Assembly (NCBI RefSeq): GCF_003254585.1
Contig: NZ_QJGZ01000037.1
Location: 1-64,000 of the forward strand
Length of the DNA: 64,000 nt
From: Flavobacterium sharifuzzamanii
GTDB lineage: Bacteria > Bacteroidota > Bacteroidia > Flavobacteriales > Flavobacteriaceae
Direction of reading: 5' to 3'
Below the pieces are notes generated by a model, which worked only from the letters and a program-made list of their open reading frames with translations, did not search any database and was not told where the DNA came from. A program made the translations under genes and the position numbers. Numbering within the stretch: the stretch's first letter is position 1; every line of letters begins with the position of its first letter. Of the stretch, positions 39,508-49,168 are shown in pieces.

Positions 39508-41535
39508 TTACAACAATCCCGCTCTTTTCAATAAAGCTTCAGGTTTTGGTTCTTGCCCTCTAAAACGTTTGTATAAAGTCATTGGATGTTCTGTTCCTCC
39601 TTTTGAAAGTACATTGTCTTTGAATTTTTTCGCAATTTCTTCATTGAAGATTCCATTTTCATGGAAATATTCGAAAGCATCAGCATCCAGAACTTCAGCC
39701 CATTTGTAGCTGTAATATCCAGAAGAATACCCGCCTTGGAAAATATGAGAAAAAGCGGTACTCATAGCATTTTCTTTTACATCTGGATACAATTGTGTAT
39801 TAGCAAATTGTTCTGTTTCGAAAGCTTTAAGATCTGTAATATTGGTTGGATCTTGTCCGTGCCAAGCCATATCTAATAATCCGAAACTTAATTGGCGTAA
39901 TGTTGCCAAACCTTCTTGAAAACTTGCACTTTCTTTAATTTTCTGAACATATTCAATCGGAATAATTTCTCCCGTTTCATAGTGATTTGCAAACAAAGCC
40001 AAAGCTTCCGGCTCATAACACCAGTTTTCCATAATCTGACTTGGCAATTCTACAAAATCCCAATAAACAGAAGTTCCAGATAAACTTGGATAAACTGTAT
40101 CAGCTAGCATTCCGTGTAATCCGTGACCGAATTCGTGGAATAAAGTCGTAACTTCATTAAAAGTTAATAATGAAGGTTTTGTTTCTGTTGGTTTTGTAAA
40201 ATTACAAACGTTCGAAATATGTGGTCTTTCGTTTACGCCGTCTTTTACATATTGTGATTTGAATGAAGTCATCCATGCACCATTTCTTTTTCCTTTTCTT
40301 GGGAAGAAATCAGCGTAGAAAATCGAAACTAAATTGCCATCATTATCTTTTACTTCATAAGTGGTAACTTCTTCGTGGTATTTATCGATATCGAAAACTT
40401 CGGTAAAAGTTAAACCGTAAAGTTTTTTAGCCACTGTAAAAGCACCGTCTAAAACTTTTTCTAATTGAAAATATGGTTTCAGTTTTTCATCATCTAAATT
40501 AAAAAGCTGTTGTTTTAATTTCTCAGAATAATAAGCGCCATCCCATTTTTCCAATTGTTCGATTCCGTCTAGTTCTTTTGCGAAAGCAGTCAATTCAGCA
40601 AATTCTTTTTTAGCTGCAGGTTTTGCTTTTGCCAATAAATCATTCAAGAAAGAAAATACTTTTTCTGGACTTTCGGCCATTCTTTCTTCCAGAACAAAAT
40701 GAGCATGCGTTTTATAACCTAATAAATTGGCTCTTTCGTGACGAAGTTTCGCAATTTTTAGAACGTTTTCTTCATTATTGAATTCGTTTTTTTGGAAACC
40801 TTTTGCTCCAAAAGCAATTGCCATTTTTTTACGCAATTCACGATTATCAGCATAAGTCAGAAACGGAACATAACTTGGATGATCTAAAGTGAAAATCCAG
40901 CCTTCTTTTTCCTGATTTTTAGCTAATAATCTAGCTGCCTCGATTGTTCCTTCTGGAAGACCAGACAAATCTTTTTCGTCAGTCAAATGCAATTCGAAGT
41001 TATTAGTTTCTGCCAAAACATTTTCGCCAAACTGTAAACTCAATTTAGATAATTCTTTGTCAATTTCTCTCAATTGGTTTTTCTTTTCTTCTGGCAAATT
41101 AGCTCCGTTTCGTGAAAAACTTTTGTATTTTTTATCTAATAAAGTTGTTTGTTCTGGGTTTAGATTCAAACTTTCTTTTTGATCATAAACGGCTTTTACT
41201 TTCGCAAACAATTCTGTATTTAAGCGAATGTCATTTCCTAGTTCTGAAAGCCAAGGCGAAACTTCCTGAGCAATTTTCTGCATTTCGTCATTCGTTTCAG
41301 CCGAATTCAAATTGAAGAAAATACTTGAAAGACGATCTAAAATATCACCCGAAAAATCCATCGCGACAATTGTGTTTTCAAAAGTTGGCTCGTCTGGATT
41401 ATTTACAATTGCATCAATTTCGGCTTTAGCCAAAGCAATTCCTTCTGTAAAAGCAGGAACGTAATCTTCGATTTTGATTTGCGAAAAAGGTGCAGTGTTA
41501 TGTTTGGTGTTGAAATATTGTGTTAATACGCTCAT
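39508..41535 (-). CDS. M3-family metallopeptidase (oligopeptidase A/Dcp-like)
   Basis: A 675-residue enzyme. The zinc site is LFHEFGHGLHGMLADTVYPSLSGTSVYWDFVELPSQIMENW (about 461-501), with HEFGH and the downstream Glu. The size, DHPSYVPFLTYADNRELRKKM and the C-terminal FQGGYSSGYYSYKWAEVLDADAFEYF segment are those of the Dcp/OpdA group. It degrades short peptides in the cytosol or periplasm; no signal peptide is seen, so the cytosol is likely. It is a single gene. Confidence 0.94.
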   Translation of the reverse strand: MSVLTQYFNTKHNTAPFSQIKIEDYVPAFTEGIALAKAEIDAIVNNPDEPTFENTIVAMDFSGDILDRLSSIFFNLNSAETNDEMQKIAQEVSPWLSELGNDIRLNTELFAKVKAVYDQKESLNLNPEQTTLLDKKYKSFSRNGANLPEEKKNQLREIDKELSKLSLQFGENVLAETNNFELHLTDEKDLSGLPEGTIEAARLLAKNQEKEGWIFTLDHPSYVPFLTYADNRELRKKMAIAFGAKGFQKNEFNNEENVLKIAKLRHERANLLGYKTHAHFVLEERMAESPEKVFSFLNDLLAKAKPAAKKEFAELTAFAKELDGIEQLEKWDGAYYSEKLKQQLFNLDDEKLKPYFQLEKVLDGAFTVAKKLYGLTFTEVFDIDKYHEEVTTYEVKDNDGNLVSIFYADFFPRKGKRNGAWMTSFKSQYVKDGVNERPHISNVCNFTKPTETKPSLLTFNEVTTLFHEFGHGLHGMLADTVYPSLSGTSVYWDFVELPSQIMENWCYEPEALALFANHYETGEIIPIEYVQKIKESASFQEGLATLRQLSFGLLDMAWHGQDPTNITDLKAFETEQFANTQLYPDVKENAMSTAFSHIFQGGYSSGYYSYKWAEVLDADAFEYFHENGIFNEEIAKKFKDNVLSKGGTEHPMTLYKRFRGQEPKPEALLKRAGLL

Positions 41536-41557
41536 AAGTAGAGTTTTTTAAAAGTAG

Positions 41558-41627
41558 TCAGTGGTCAGTTTTTTAGTGTTCAGTAGTTGTCTTTATGAGA
41601 ACTGAACACTAAAAAACTGACCACTGA
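41558..41627. repeat. TCAGTGG-word hairpin
   Basis: Perfect 27-bp arms 41558-41584 and 41601-41627, whose left arm starts TCAGTGGTCAGTTTTTTAG. A single-arm relative stands at 28326-28356. It lies between the M3 peptidase and purE genes and may act in transcript ends. Confidence 0.85.
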
Positions 41628-41636
41628 TCACTAAAT

Positions 41637-42122
41637 TTATTTATTAAGACCTTCAGCCGCTTTATTAACTGCAGCTTTCAATTCTTCTTTATAAGAAATA
41701 ATAGTATCTAAAACTTTTTTATCGTGGCTTCCGATGATTTGTGCAGCTAAGATTCCAGCATTTTTTGCGCCGTTTAAAGCGACAGTTGCCACAGGAACTC
41801 CACCTGGCATTTGTAGAATTGATAAAACAGAATCCCAGCCATCAATAGAATTGCTAGATTTTACAGGAACTCCAATTACTGGAAGCGGAGACATAGAAGC
41901 TACCATTCCCGGTAAATGTGCCGCACCGCCCGCACCAGCAATAATTACAGAGATTCCACGGTTGTGTGCATTTTTGCTGAAATCGAATAATTTTTCTGGC
42001 GTTCTGTGCGCAGAAACGATATCTACTTCAACTTCTACATTAAATTGTTTTAATATGTCGATTGCATCCTGCATAACTGGCATGTCTGAGATGCTTCCCA
42101 TTATAATAGCTACTTTGCTCAT
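41637..42122 (-). CDS. purE: N5-carboxyaminoimidazole ribonucleotide mutase
   Basis: A 161-residue protein from ATG at 42122 (MSKVAIIMGSISDMPVM). The class I PurE signature SAHRTPEKLFDFSKNAHNRG and AGGAAHLPGMVASMSPLPVIGVPV are intact. It converts N5-CAIR to CAIR in purine biosynthesis. It lies 100 bp after purK on the same strand, with a word-repeat hairpin between, so the two are probably one operon. Confidence 0.97.
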   Translation of the reverse strand: MSKVAIIMGSISDMPVMQDAIDILKQFNVEVEVDIVSAHRTPEKLFDFSKNAHNRGISVIIAGAGGAAHLPGMVASMSPLPVIGVPVKSSNSIDGWDSVLSILQMPGGVPVATVALNGAKNAGILAAQIIGSHDKKVLDTIISYKEELKAAVNKAAEGLNK

Positions 42123-42141
42123 GTTTTTTATTTGTTTCAAG

Positions 42142-42181
42142 TTTTAAGTTTCAGGCTTCAAGTTATTCCTGAAACTTAAAA
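42142..42181. repeat. TTTCARG-word hairpin inside the purK-purE gap
   Basis: TTTTAAGTTTCAGG (42142-42155) pairs perfectly with 42168-42181. Confidence 0.8.
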
Positions 42182-42222
42182 AAATATTATAGTTTTAAAC
42201 TGTGACTGCGACTGAAAACTGA

Positions 42223-43383
42223 TTACTGAGAAATAACTTTAATAGTTTCCTTCACTTCTTGCGCAATTCTTCTCGCCTCAGCCATATCTTCATTTACGAT
42301 AGTAACGTGACCCATTTTTCTGAACGGACGCGTTTGTTTTTTTCCGTAAATATGAGGCGTAACGCCGTCCCATCCTAAAATGGTTTCAATGTTTTCATAA
42401 ACCACATTTCCAGAATGACCTTCGGCACCTACTAAATTTACCATAATTCCGGCAACTTTGCTGTCTGTGTTTCCTAACGGAAGATCTAAAATAGCACGTA
42501 AATGATTTTCAAATTGTGAAGTATAACTTGCTTCGATAGAATAATGTCCAGAATTGTGTGGGCGAGGAGCAACTTCATTAACTAAAATTTCGTCGTCCTG
42601 AGTTTGGAACATTTCAACAGCCAAAAGACCAACGTGGTTGAAATTCTCTGAAACTTGCAAAGCAACTGCTCTTGCTTTTTCAGCTACTTTATGATCGATT
42701 CTTGCTGGGCAGATTACGTATTCAACTTGGTTTGCTTCTGGATGAAATTCCATTTCTACAACAGGATACGTTTTCATTTCTCCCGATGGATTTCTTACCA
42801 CAATTACTGCCAATTCATTTTTGAACGGAACCATAGTTTCTGCAATGCATTCTACATTTGGCAATGTATCTAAATCTGAAATTTGGCGAACTATTTTTAC
42901 TCCGTTTCCATCATAACCAAATTCAGTGCATTTCCATACAAAAGGCAATTTGATTGCTGATTGTTGATTAATGATTTCTGATTTTAGATTTTCAAGGTTC
43001 TCAAATCTTTTGAAAGGTGCGGTTGGGATATTATTTTTAGCGTAAAAATCTTTTTGAACACCTTTATTCTGAATTCCTTTTAAGGTTTTTGGAGATGGAT
43101 ATACTTTTAAACCTTCGTTTTCTAATTGCGTTAAAGCTTCAAGATTTACGAGCTCGATTTCAAAAGTCAAAACATCGACTTGTTTTCCGAAATTGTAAAC
43201 TGTTTCATAATCCATTAGATCGCCTTGAAAGAATTTGTTGCAGGCGATTTTACTAGGCGCTTCGTCGCTTGGATCTAGAACGTAAGTTTGTATATCAAAT
43301 TTTCTGGTGTCAAACAAAAGCATTTTGCCTAATTGTCCGCCACCTAATATTCCTAATTTAAAATCAGAAGAAAAATAATTCAT
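42223..43383 (-). CDS. purK: N5-carboxyaminoimidazole ribonucleotide synthase
   Basis: A 386-residue ATP-grasp enzyme from ATG at 43383 (MNYFSSDFKLGILGGGQLGKM). The longer in-frame start at 43431 lies over the promoter and was rejected. Glycine-rich LGILGGGQLGKMLL is near the N-terminus. ATP-grasp residues are in FVWKCTEFGYDGNGVKIV and EVAPRPHNSGHYSIEA. It makes N5-CAIR from AIR, bicarbonate and ATP. A full-consensus promoter stands just in front. Confidence 0.97.
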   Translation of the reverse strand: MNYFSSDFKLGILGGGQLGKMLLFDTRKFDIQTYVLDPSDEAPSKIACNKFFQGDLMDYETVYNFGKQVDVLTFEIELVNLEALTQLENEGLKVYPSPKTLKGIQNKGVQKDFYAKNNIPTAPFKRFENLENLKSEIINQQSAIKLPFVWKCTEFGYDGNGVKIVRQISDLDTLPNVECIAETMVPFKNELAVIVVRNPSGEMKTYPVVEMEFHPEANQVEYVICPARIDHKVAEKARAVALQVSENFNHVGLLAVEMFQTQDDEILVNEVAPRPHNSGHYSIEASYTSQFENHLRAILDLPLGNTDSKVAGIMVNLVGAEGHSGNVVYENIETILGWDGVTPHIYGKKQTRPFRKMGHVTIVNEDMAEARRIAQEVKETIKVISQ

Positions 43384-43400
43384 TTTGTGTTGTGTTTTTG

Positions 43401-43431
43401 CAAAGATACTTTTTAATCTTTTTTTAGCCAA
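43401..43431 (-). promoter_or_regulatory. Promoter of purK-purE
   Basis: Minus strand: TTG (43429-43431), 20 nt, TATCTTTG (43401-43408), full consensus; ATG 17 nt later. Confidence 0.7.
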
Positions 43432-43466
43432 AATTTAGTTTTTCCGCTATGAATTCATAAAGTTTT

Positions 43467-43646
43467 GCCACAGATTAAAAGGATTAGAAAGATTTTTCTC
43501 TGTGTGTGTTTTTGGTTGCCACGAATTACACAAATTTTCACGAATTATTTTTTTTAAATTCAGCATAAAAAATTAGTGTGAATTTGTGTAATTAGTGGCA
43601 AAAATGACAAAAGAGAAAATCCTTTCTAATCCTTTTAATCTGTGGC
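43467..43646. repeat. Nested double inverted repeat (GCCAC words)
   Basis: The outer arms (43467-43500 and 43613-43646) begin GCCACAGATTAAAAGG and are complementary with two differences. The inner arms (43518-about 43547 and about 43569-43599) begin GCCACGAATTACAC and are nearly complementary. Both levels start with GCCAC. A related simple hairpin is at 54911-54982. Confidence 0.85.
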
Positions 43647-43656
43647 TAACCAAAAA

Positions 43657-44208
43657 CTATTTTATTTTCTTCAAAACTTCTTTGGCGACGGCTTTATATG
43701 CTGCTGAATGATCTCCGAAATCTTTATCAATAATCACTTTTAGTTCAGGATGTATCCAGTCGTAATGATTTCCTAGAATATATAGAGTTCTTATGGAATA
43801 GGCTTTTGTAGCGACTTTGGTGTCATTAATAAGCCAGTCGAAAGAAGCTTCAATGCAGTCTTGTAGATTTTCTTCAGAAAGTTGAATCCCGTTTTCGCTT
43901 TTCTTGTAGTGCGATTTTACCAAAAGTTGTGTCACTTTTGCAATCGGACGCATGGCACTTTCGTCTTTTAAAATTTTTAAATTCGAACAGAAAAAATTAA
44001 GATGTGGCTGTAGCCAATTTAATTCTTCGTACGAAACAAATTCTAAAATCCAGCAGGCTTTATGATTGTTTTTATCTTCGGGTGAAAAGCAAATAGAAAT
44101 CAATTCGCTAAAAAGCGAGGGGTTTTCAAGAACATCTTGCGCAGCTTTTAGACGGTTTTCTCTATAAGCATTTACGTAATCCAGTTTTTTCTGCAGTTCG
44201 GAAAGCAT
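43657..44208 (-). CDS. HEAT/ARM-like helical protein of unknown function
   Basis: A 183-residue soluble protein made almost wholly of helices, of the type seen in HEAT/ARM folds (segments NHKACWILEFVSYEELNWLQPHLNFF, ASFDWLINDTKVATKAYSIRTLYILGNHY, SAAYKAVAKEVLKKIK). It has no catalytic motif I recognise. It is on the same strand as and 23 bp behind the TonB-dependent receptor gene, so it may be co-transcribed with it. No function proposed. Confidence 0.7.
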   Translation of the reverse strand: MLSELQKKLDYVNAYRENRLKAAQDVLENPSLFSELISICFSPEDKNNHKACWILEFVSYEELNWLQPHLNFFCSNLKILKDESAMRPIAKVTQLLVKSHYKKSENGIQLSEENLQDCIEASFDWLINDTKVATKAYSIRTLYILGNHYDWIHPELKVIIDKDFGDHSAAYKAVAKEVLKKIK

Positions 44209-44231
44209 TGTTTTTGAGATTTAAGATCGCG

Positions 44232-46334
44232 CTAAAATAAATAATTTAATGAGATAATTCCGTAATAGTTTATGGGTAGTCCTGGATAATAAAATCTTGG
44301 TTGCGCATTTCCAATTCCTGTTGCGTTAGTCAGAATCATTGAAGCGTATTTTTCATTTGTTACATTATTTATTCCTGCGTCCAAATGTGCTTTTAATCTA
44401 GATAAAATTTCAAACTGATAACCCGTTTTCAAATTCAAAAGTGAATAAGAATCTGAAAAATCAGCGTTCGAATCATTCATCGGGATTTTATCAGTGAATT
44501 GAAAATCGGCTGAAAAATAAAATCCTGAATTTGTGTTTAAATTAAAACCTGCGCTTGCTGTATTGGCAGGAACTCCGGTTAATTTGTTTCCTGAATAATC
44601 ATTTCCGTTATCGACAAATTCTTTGAATTCATAATTTCCAATCGAAGCTCCAACATACGAGTTCAAAGTAAAAATTCGATTTATTATCCAATTGTGGTTT
44701 AATGAAATTTCGATTCCTTCATGAAATGTTTCCCCTGCATTTACGCCTTCGTATTGATCGTCTCCGATTCTTTTGGCAACTAATAAATCTTTAATTTCCA
44801 TTCGGTAAACCGAAATTTCAGTGTATAGCTTTTTGTTGAAAAAATGTAATTTTCCTTCCAATTCAAAATTATAGCCTGTTTCTGGTTTTATGTCCTGATT
44901 GATGTTTCCTGTTGAGGTTAAAGTTTCTTCGGTTGCAGGAAGAGAAAACCCTCGGCTTACAGAAAAATAAAATGTTTGAACTTCATTCGGCTTGAACAAA
45001 AAAGAAAGTTGTGGAGAAAAAATGCCATCATAACTATAATGTTCCGTTGAATTATTCGCGGAAGAAGGGAAATTATTCTGCAATTCAAATTTAGTTTTGT
45101 TGTAGTTTAAACCTGCCTGAATTTCAAAACGATCAGAAAGCAAAATTCTGATTTGCGAAAAAATATTATAAAAATGCCTTTTCTGATCGGTTGCCGTAAG
45201 CTGATCGCCTTGCAAGCTTCCGTTTCCATTATTCTGCTGATATAGATTTTCAAAGGTATTTCCGCTATAATTATCTCTGAAATATTCCAGTCCAGCAATA
45301 AATTGATTTTTGATTTTTCCGATATTGAAATTTCCAGAAAATTGAGATCTCACGCCCGAAGCAAAAGTATATTGGCGCAAAATATCAAAAGGACGCGGTT
45401 CGTTGCTGTCTTTATAATTGATAAAAACTGAAGTCGAGTTGTTAAGTTGATCGTTTATTCTAAAATCATAAGCCAATCCGCCCAAAGTCGATTTATATTC
45501 TTTAAATCCTTTTGAAGCTACCCAAGTCGGCGCTCCAGATTCTGGATTATTTTCGAAAGTAGTTTTGTTGATTGAACTCGGAATGTACGCTTTCAAATAA
45601 GTGTAATTAGAAAAATACGTTAGTTTGCTGTTTTTCTTTCTAAATAATTCCCCGCCGAGAGTAATTCCTTCGCGATTGTAAGCGCTGTTTTCTCGCCAGC
45701 CGTCTGTTTTTAAATTGTGATAACTTAGATTTAAAGAAGCACTTTTTTCATTCAAATTAAAACCGACTCTGTTTTTCAATAATCCAAAAGAACCAAAAAC
45801 AGAACTTATTTCAGTTTGATAGTTGGATTTATTAAATGTTTCTGGCGAAATCAAAATTGCTCCGCCCAAACCCGCGCCATAAATACTAGAAAGCGGTCCT
45901 TTTATAACTTCAATTTGATTAATGTTTTGAAGATCGATATCATCAATTACCGTTTCGCTATTTCCAGAAGTCAGTGGAATACTGCCATAGAATGCTCTTA
46001 TTTTATTGGTTCCGTATGGAGTTCTCGCGCCAATTCCGCGAATCGAAATTCGGGTTGTGGTAATATTCGACGATTGCATAAAAACACCTGGAATCGTATT
46101 AATGACGTTACTGATGTCTGTGGTATTATTTCGAAGTAATTCTTTCTCAGATAAAATGCCAATAGAAGCAGGACTGTTTTGTAAATCTCGATTAATATGG
46201 AGCGGACTTATTAAAACTTCGTTTAGTTTTTGAGTTTTAACCGAATCAATATTTTGGACTTCGCTTTCTTGTGCTGAAATATTTTTAGAAATAAAAAGAA
46301 CAAAAAGAAGAAGAAAATATTTTTTGAAAGGCAT
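44232..46334 (-). CDS. TonB-dependent outer-membrane receptor
   Basis: A 700-residue protein from ATG at 46334, which gives a good signal peptide (MPFKKYFLLLFVLFISKNISAQ). The longer start at 46397 was rejected. The plug domain has NVINTIPGVFMQSSNITTTRISIRGIGART and QIEVIKGPLSSIYGAGLGGAIL; the rest is a beta-barrel ending in an aromatic residue (YGIISLNYLF). It imports a ligand, perhaps an iron chelate or vitamin, using TonB/ExbBD. The ligand cannot be read from sequence. There is no SusD partner, and no CarboxypepD_reg domain precedes the plug, so it is not of the SusC type. Confidence 0.93.
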   Translation of the reverse strand: MPFKKYFLLLFVLFISKNISAQESEVQNIDSVKTQKLNEVLISPLHINRDLQNSPASIGILSEKELLRNNTTDISNVINTIPGVFMQSSNITTTRISIRGIGARTPYGTNKIRAFYGSIPLTSGNSETVIDDIDLQNINQIEVIKGPLSSIYGAGLGGAILISPETFNKSNYQTEISSVFGSFGLLKNRVGFNLNEKSASLNLSYHNLKTDGWRENSAYNREGITLGGELFRKKNSKLTYFSNYTYLKAYIPSSINKTTFENNPESGAPTWVASKGFKEYKSTLGGLAYDFRINDQLNNSTSVFINYKDSNEPRPFDILRQYTFASGVRSQFSGNFNIGKIKNQFIAGLEYFRDNYSGNTFENLYQQNNGNGSLQGDQLTATDQKRHFYNIFSQIRILLSDRFEIQAGLNYNKTKFELQNNFPSSANNSTEHYSYDGIFSPQLSFLFKPNEVQTFYFSVSRGFSLPATEETLTSTGNINQDIKPETGYNFELEGKLHFFNKKLYTEISVYRMEIKDLLVAKRIGDDQYEGVNAGETFHEGIEISLNHNWIINRIFTLNSYVGASIGNYEFKEFVDNGNDYSGNKLTGVPANTASAGFNLNTNSGFYFSADFQFTDKIPMNDSNADFSDSYSLLNLKTGYQFEILSRLKAHLDAGINNVTNEKYASMILTNATGIGNAQPRFYYPGLPINYYGIISLNYLF

Positions 46335-46364
46335 AAATGGAGTTGGGTTAAATGCAGTTTTATT

Positions 46365-46500
46365 TAACACATAGAAACATAGTATTGATTGAGGCAAAAA
46401 AGGCGTTTCACTAATTTAAATTCACATAATGAACTATGCGAAAAAACGAGATTTTTTTAATAACATCTTTTTAAACAAAAATCTATGTCTCTATGTGTTT
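46365..46500. repeat. ACATAGA-word inverted repeat
   Basis: TAACACATAGAAACATAG (46365-46382) is complementary at 16 of 18 bases to 46483-46500. It spans the gap between the receptor and sugar-dehydrogenase-like genes, with an unpaired centre of 100 nt. Confidence 0.7.
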
Positions 46501-46530
46501 AAAATCTTTTTATAGTTGGAATTTGGAATT

Positions 46531-47805
46531 TTATTTAGCAGTAACTTTCCAAATCGTATTTCCGCTATCATCATTTACCAAAAGCGATCCGTCATTCATA
46601 ACCGTTACTGCAACTGGGCGACCGTAAACTTCAGCTTTATTTTCATTAGAAATAAAACCGGTTAAAAAATCTTCTGGTTGTCCTGAAGGTTTTCCATCTT
46701 TAAAAGGAACAAATAAGACTTTATAACCTGAAATTTTAGAACGGTTCCAAGAGCCATGTTGTCCAACAAAAGCTCCATTTTTATATTTGGCAGGAAATGC
46801 ATCTTTTGTATAAAAAGCCAATCCCAAAGAAGCAGTATGTGCACCAACTGGAACATCTGGAACAATTGCTTTTTCTACCAAATCTTTGCGCTCTCCTTTT
46901 AATCTTGGATCAGGAATACTTCCAAAATACGAATAAGGCCATCCATAAAAACCGCCTCTTTTTACACTCGTGATATAATCTGGAACTAAATCGTCGCCAA
47001 GTTCATCTCTTTCATTTACCGCAGTCCAAAGTTCTTTTTTGTTGGCAGGATTCCAATCCATTCCCATTGGATTTCTAAGTCCGTAAGCATAGATTTTTTC
47101 GCCAGTTCCATCAGGGTTAATTTCTAAAATTGCGGCACGGCGAACTTCTTTATCCATTCCGTTTTCTCCAACATTACTTCCAGAACCAACACCAATGTAA
47201 ATTTTTGTTCCTTCAGGATTAACTAGCAAACTTCTCGTCCAATGATTGTTATATCCGCCAGCAGGGAGTTCAACAATTTTTGTTCCTTTAGTTTCTAGTT
47301 TTAATGGCGCGTTTTTATATGGATATCGATAGAGCCCATCAGTATTTGCAACATAAAAAAAGTCTTTTAAAATTAACATTCCCAAAGGTCGATTTAGACC
47401 TTTTAGAAAGACTTCGCGAGTTTCATAAGTTCCGTCTCTATCTTTGTCTCGAAGAATTATGATCTGGTTTTTGCTCGTTCTGGTTCCGCTTTCAACCACA
47501 AAAATATCTTGGTTTGGCGCAATATAAGTCCATCGCGGATTTTCAAATCCGTCAGCAAATTTCGTAACTGTAAAACCTTCAGGAGCTTTTGGCGTTTTTC
47601 CTTCAGGCCAGCCAATAACTTTACTATTATTGGTTTTAGATTCTGTTGCGTAGGGTGCAGGAAGCGTAATGTCTCCAATGGCAGTTTTTACAACATTTCC
47701 AGACTGTTTGGCAAGAGCTTCTTTTTCTTCTTTTTTCACTTGCCCATTGCAGCCAGTCATTAAGGCTAATAGCGCTATATAAAATAGGGTTAAGGGTTTT
47801 TTCAT
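46531..47805 (-). CDS. PQQ-dependent sugar (sorbosone-type) dehydrogenase-like lipoprotein
   Basis: A 424-residue lipoprotein from ATG at 47805, with lipobox LMTGC (Cys19). It has a six-bladed propeller fold of the glucose/sorbosone dehydrogenase group: GFTVTKFADGFENPRWTYIAPN, ETREVFLKGLNRPLGMLILKD, IYAYGLRNPMGMDWNPANKKELWTAVNERDELGDDLVPDYI and HGSWNRSKISGYKV. PQQ binding is inferred from the family; many bacterial members have uncertain activity. It would sit in the periplasm or outer membrane. The upstream in-frame start was rejected because it lacks the signal. Confidence 0.85.
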   Translation of the reverse strand: MKKPLTLFYIALLALMTGCNGQVKKEEKEALAKQSGNVVKTAIGDITLPAPYATESKTNNSKVIGWPEGKTPKAPEGFTVTKFADGFENPRWTYIAPNQDIFVVESGTRTSKNQIIILRDKDRDGTYETREVFLKGLNRPLGMLILKDFFYVANTDGLYRYPYKNAPLKLETKGTKIVELPAGGYNNHWTRSLLVNPEGTKIYIGVGSGSNVGENGMDKEVRRAAILEINPDGTGEKIYAYGLRNPMGMDWNPANKKELWTAVNERDELGDDLVPDYITSVKRGGFYGWPYSYFGSIPDPRLKGERKDLVEKAIVPDVPVGAHTASLGLAFYTKDAFPAKYKNGAFVGQHGSWNRSKISGYKVLFVPFKDGKPSGQPEDFLTGFISNENKAEVYGRPVAVTVMNDGSLLVNDDSGNTIWKVTAK

Positions 47806-47957
47806 TATTTTTATGGTTAAACGGTTAGGGTACAGCAATTTAATTAAATTTGAAATAGGGTTAAAAAATATTTTGTAAACATTAACTGATATTTAACATT
47901 CTTAAAAAATATCTCGATACAGTTTATTTTGATAGAAGCAGTTAAGTTGTAATTCTG

Positions 47958-47965
47958 TATCTTTG
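47958..47965 (+). promoter_or_regulatory. -7 box of the hpt gene
   Basis: TATCTTTG, 24 nt before the ATG at 47990. No TTG at optimal distance. Confidence 0.4.
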
Positions 47966-47989
47966 TCCATTATTTTAAAAAGAAAAATA

Positions 47990-48520
47990 ATGATACAACT
48001 TCACGATAAACAATTTGTTCCGTTTATTTCGGCTAAAGAAATTGATTTTGCTTTAACTAAAATAGTTGCTCAGGTAGAAGACGATTTTGGAGATGATACG
48101 CCAATTTTTATTGGAGTTTTGAATGGTGCTTTTATGGTCGTGTCAGATTTTCTAAAAAAATATAAAAAGCCATGCGAGGTTTCGTTTATAAAAATGGCAT
48201 CGTATGAAGGAACTGAAACAACAAATGCTGTTAAGGAATTAATCGGAATCAATCAGGATCTTTCAGGAAGAACCGTAATTATCATCGAAGATATTATTGA
48301 TACCGGAAATACAATTGAAGAATTAAAGCACTTGTTTAAAGCACAAAATGTAAAGCATTTTAAAATTGCAACATTATTCTTTAAGCCAGAAGCATACAAA
48401 AAAGACATAAAAATAGATTACATCGGAATTCGAATTCCGAATAAATTTATTGTAGGTTATGGTCTGGACTATGATGGTTTAGGAAGAAACTTAACCGAGA
48501 TTTACAAATTAGCAGAATAA
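47990..48520 (+). CDS. hpt: Hypoxanthine phosphoribosyltransferase
   Basis: A 176-residue protein from ATG at 47990 (MIQLHDKQFVPFISAKEI). The PRPP-binding motif VIIIEDIIDTGNTIEEL and the flexible-loop/active segments (FIKMASYEGTETT, FIVGYGLDYDGLGR) are clear. It salvages hypoxanthine/guanine to IMP/GMP. It is followed after 66 bp by adk, a sensible purine-salvage pair. Confidence 0.95.
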   Translation: MIQLHDKQFVPFISAKEIDFALTKIVAQVEDDFGDDTPIFIGVLNGAFMVVSDFLKKYKKPCEVSFIKMASYEGTETTNAVKELIGINQDLSGRTVIIIEDIIDTGNTIEELKHLFKAQNVKHFKIATLFFKPEAYKKDIKIDYIGIRIPNKFIVGYGLDYDGLGRNLTEIYKLAE

Positions 48521-48586
48521 CAAAACACAACTAAATATTCATTTAAAGACTTCTGAAAGACAGAAGTAACAACACTCATTTCAATT

Positions 48587-49159
48587 ATGATTAACATCGT
48601 TTTATTTGGAAAGCCTGGTGCAGGAAAAGGAACTCAGGCAGAATTTTTAAAAGAGAAATACAATTTAACACACCTTTCAACAGGAGATATTTTTCGTTTC
48701 AATTTAAAAAATGATACTGAACTAGGAAAACAAGCAAGAGTCTTTATGGACAATGGAGAATTGGTTCCTTGCGAAGTAACAACTGCAATGTTAATTGATG
48801 AGGTGAAAAAACACCCAGATACAGCAGGATTTTTGTTTGACGGTTACCCAAGAACAATCAATCAGGCTGAAGCTTTAGACAAATTTTTACCAACAATCGG
48901 ATCTAGCGTAACAGCAACAATCGCTTTAGAAGCTGATGACGAAATCTTGGTAAAACGTCTATTAGAAAGAGGAAAAACAAGCGGAAGAGCTGATGATCAA
49001 GACGAAGAAAAAATCCGTGTGAGATATCAGGAATACAATGAGAAGACTGCTCCTCTAATTGGATATTACAAAGAACAAAATAAGTTTCATGCCGTAGATG
49101 GTATCGGAACTATCGAACAAATTACAGAGCGCTTAACGTCAGTTATAGATAATTTGTAG
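48587..49159 (+). CDS. adk: Adenylate kinase
   Basis: A 190-residue canonical short Adk: P-loop GKPGAGKGTQ, STGDIFR, GELVP, FDGYPRT and the short LID segment RGKTSGRADDQDEEKI. It keeps ATP/ADP/AMP in balance. Compared with the second Adk-like gene at 8719-9282, this copy has the standard P-loop and the purine-salvage neighbourhood, so it is the housekeeping enzyme. Confidence 0.96.
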   Translation: MINIVLFGKPGAGKGTQAEFLKEKYNLTHLSTGDIFRFNLKNDTELGKQARVFMDNGELVPCEVTTAMLIDEVKKHPDTAGFLFDGYPRTINQAEALDKFLPTIGSSVTATIALEADDEILVKRLLERGKTSGRADDQDEEKIRVRYQEYNEKTAPLIGYYKEQNKFHAVDGIGTIEQITERLTSVIDNL

Positions 49160-49168
49160 AAGCTTTTT

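Noticed and set aside
41734..42147. 137-residue open frame on the plus strand over purE
   Set aside because: It is a shadow of purE; the minus strand has unmistakable PurE motifs.
45816..46139. 107-residue plus-strand frame within the TonB receptor gene
   Set aside because: It is antisense to the plug domain, with no recognisable family or promoter.
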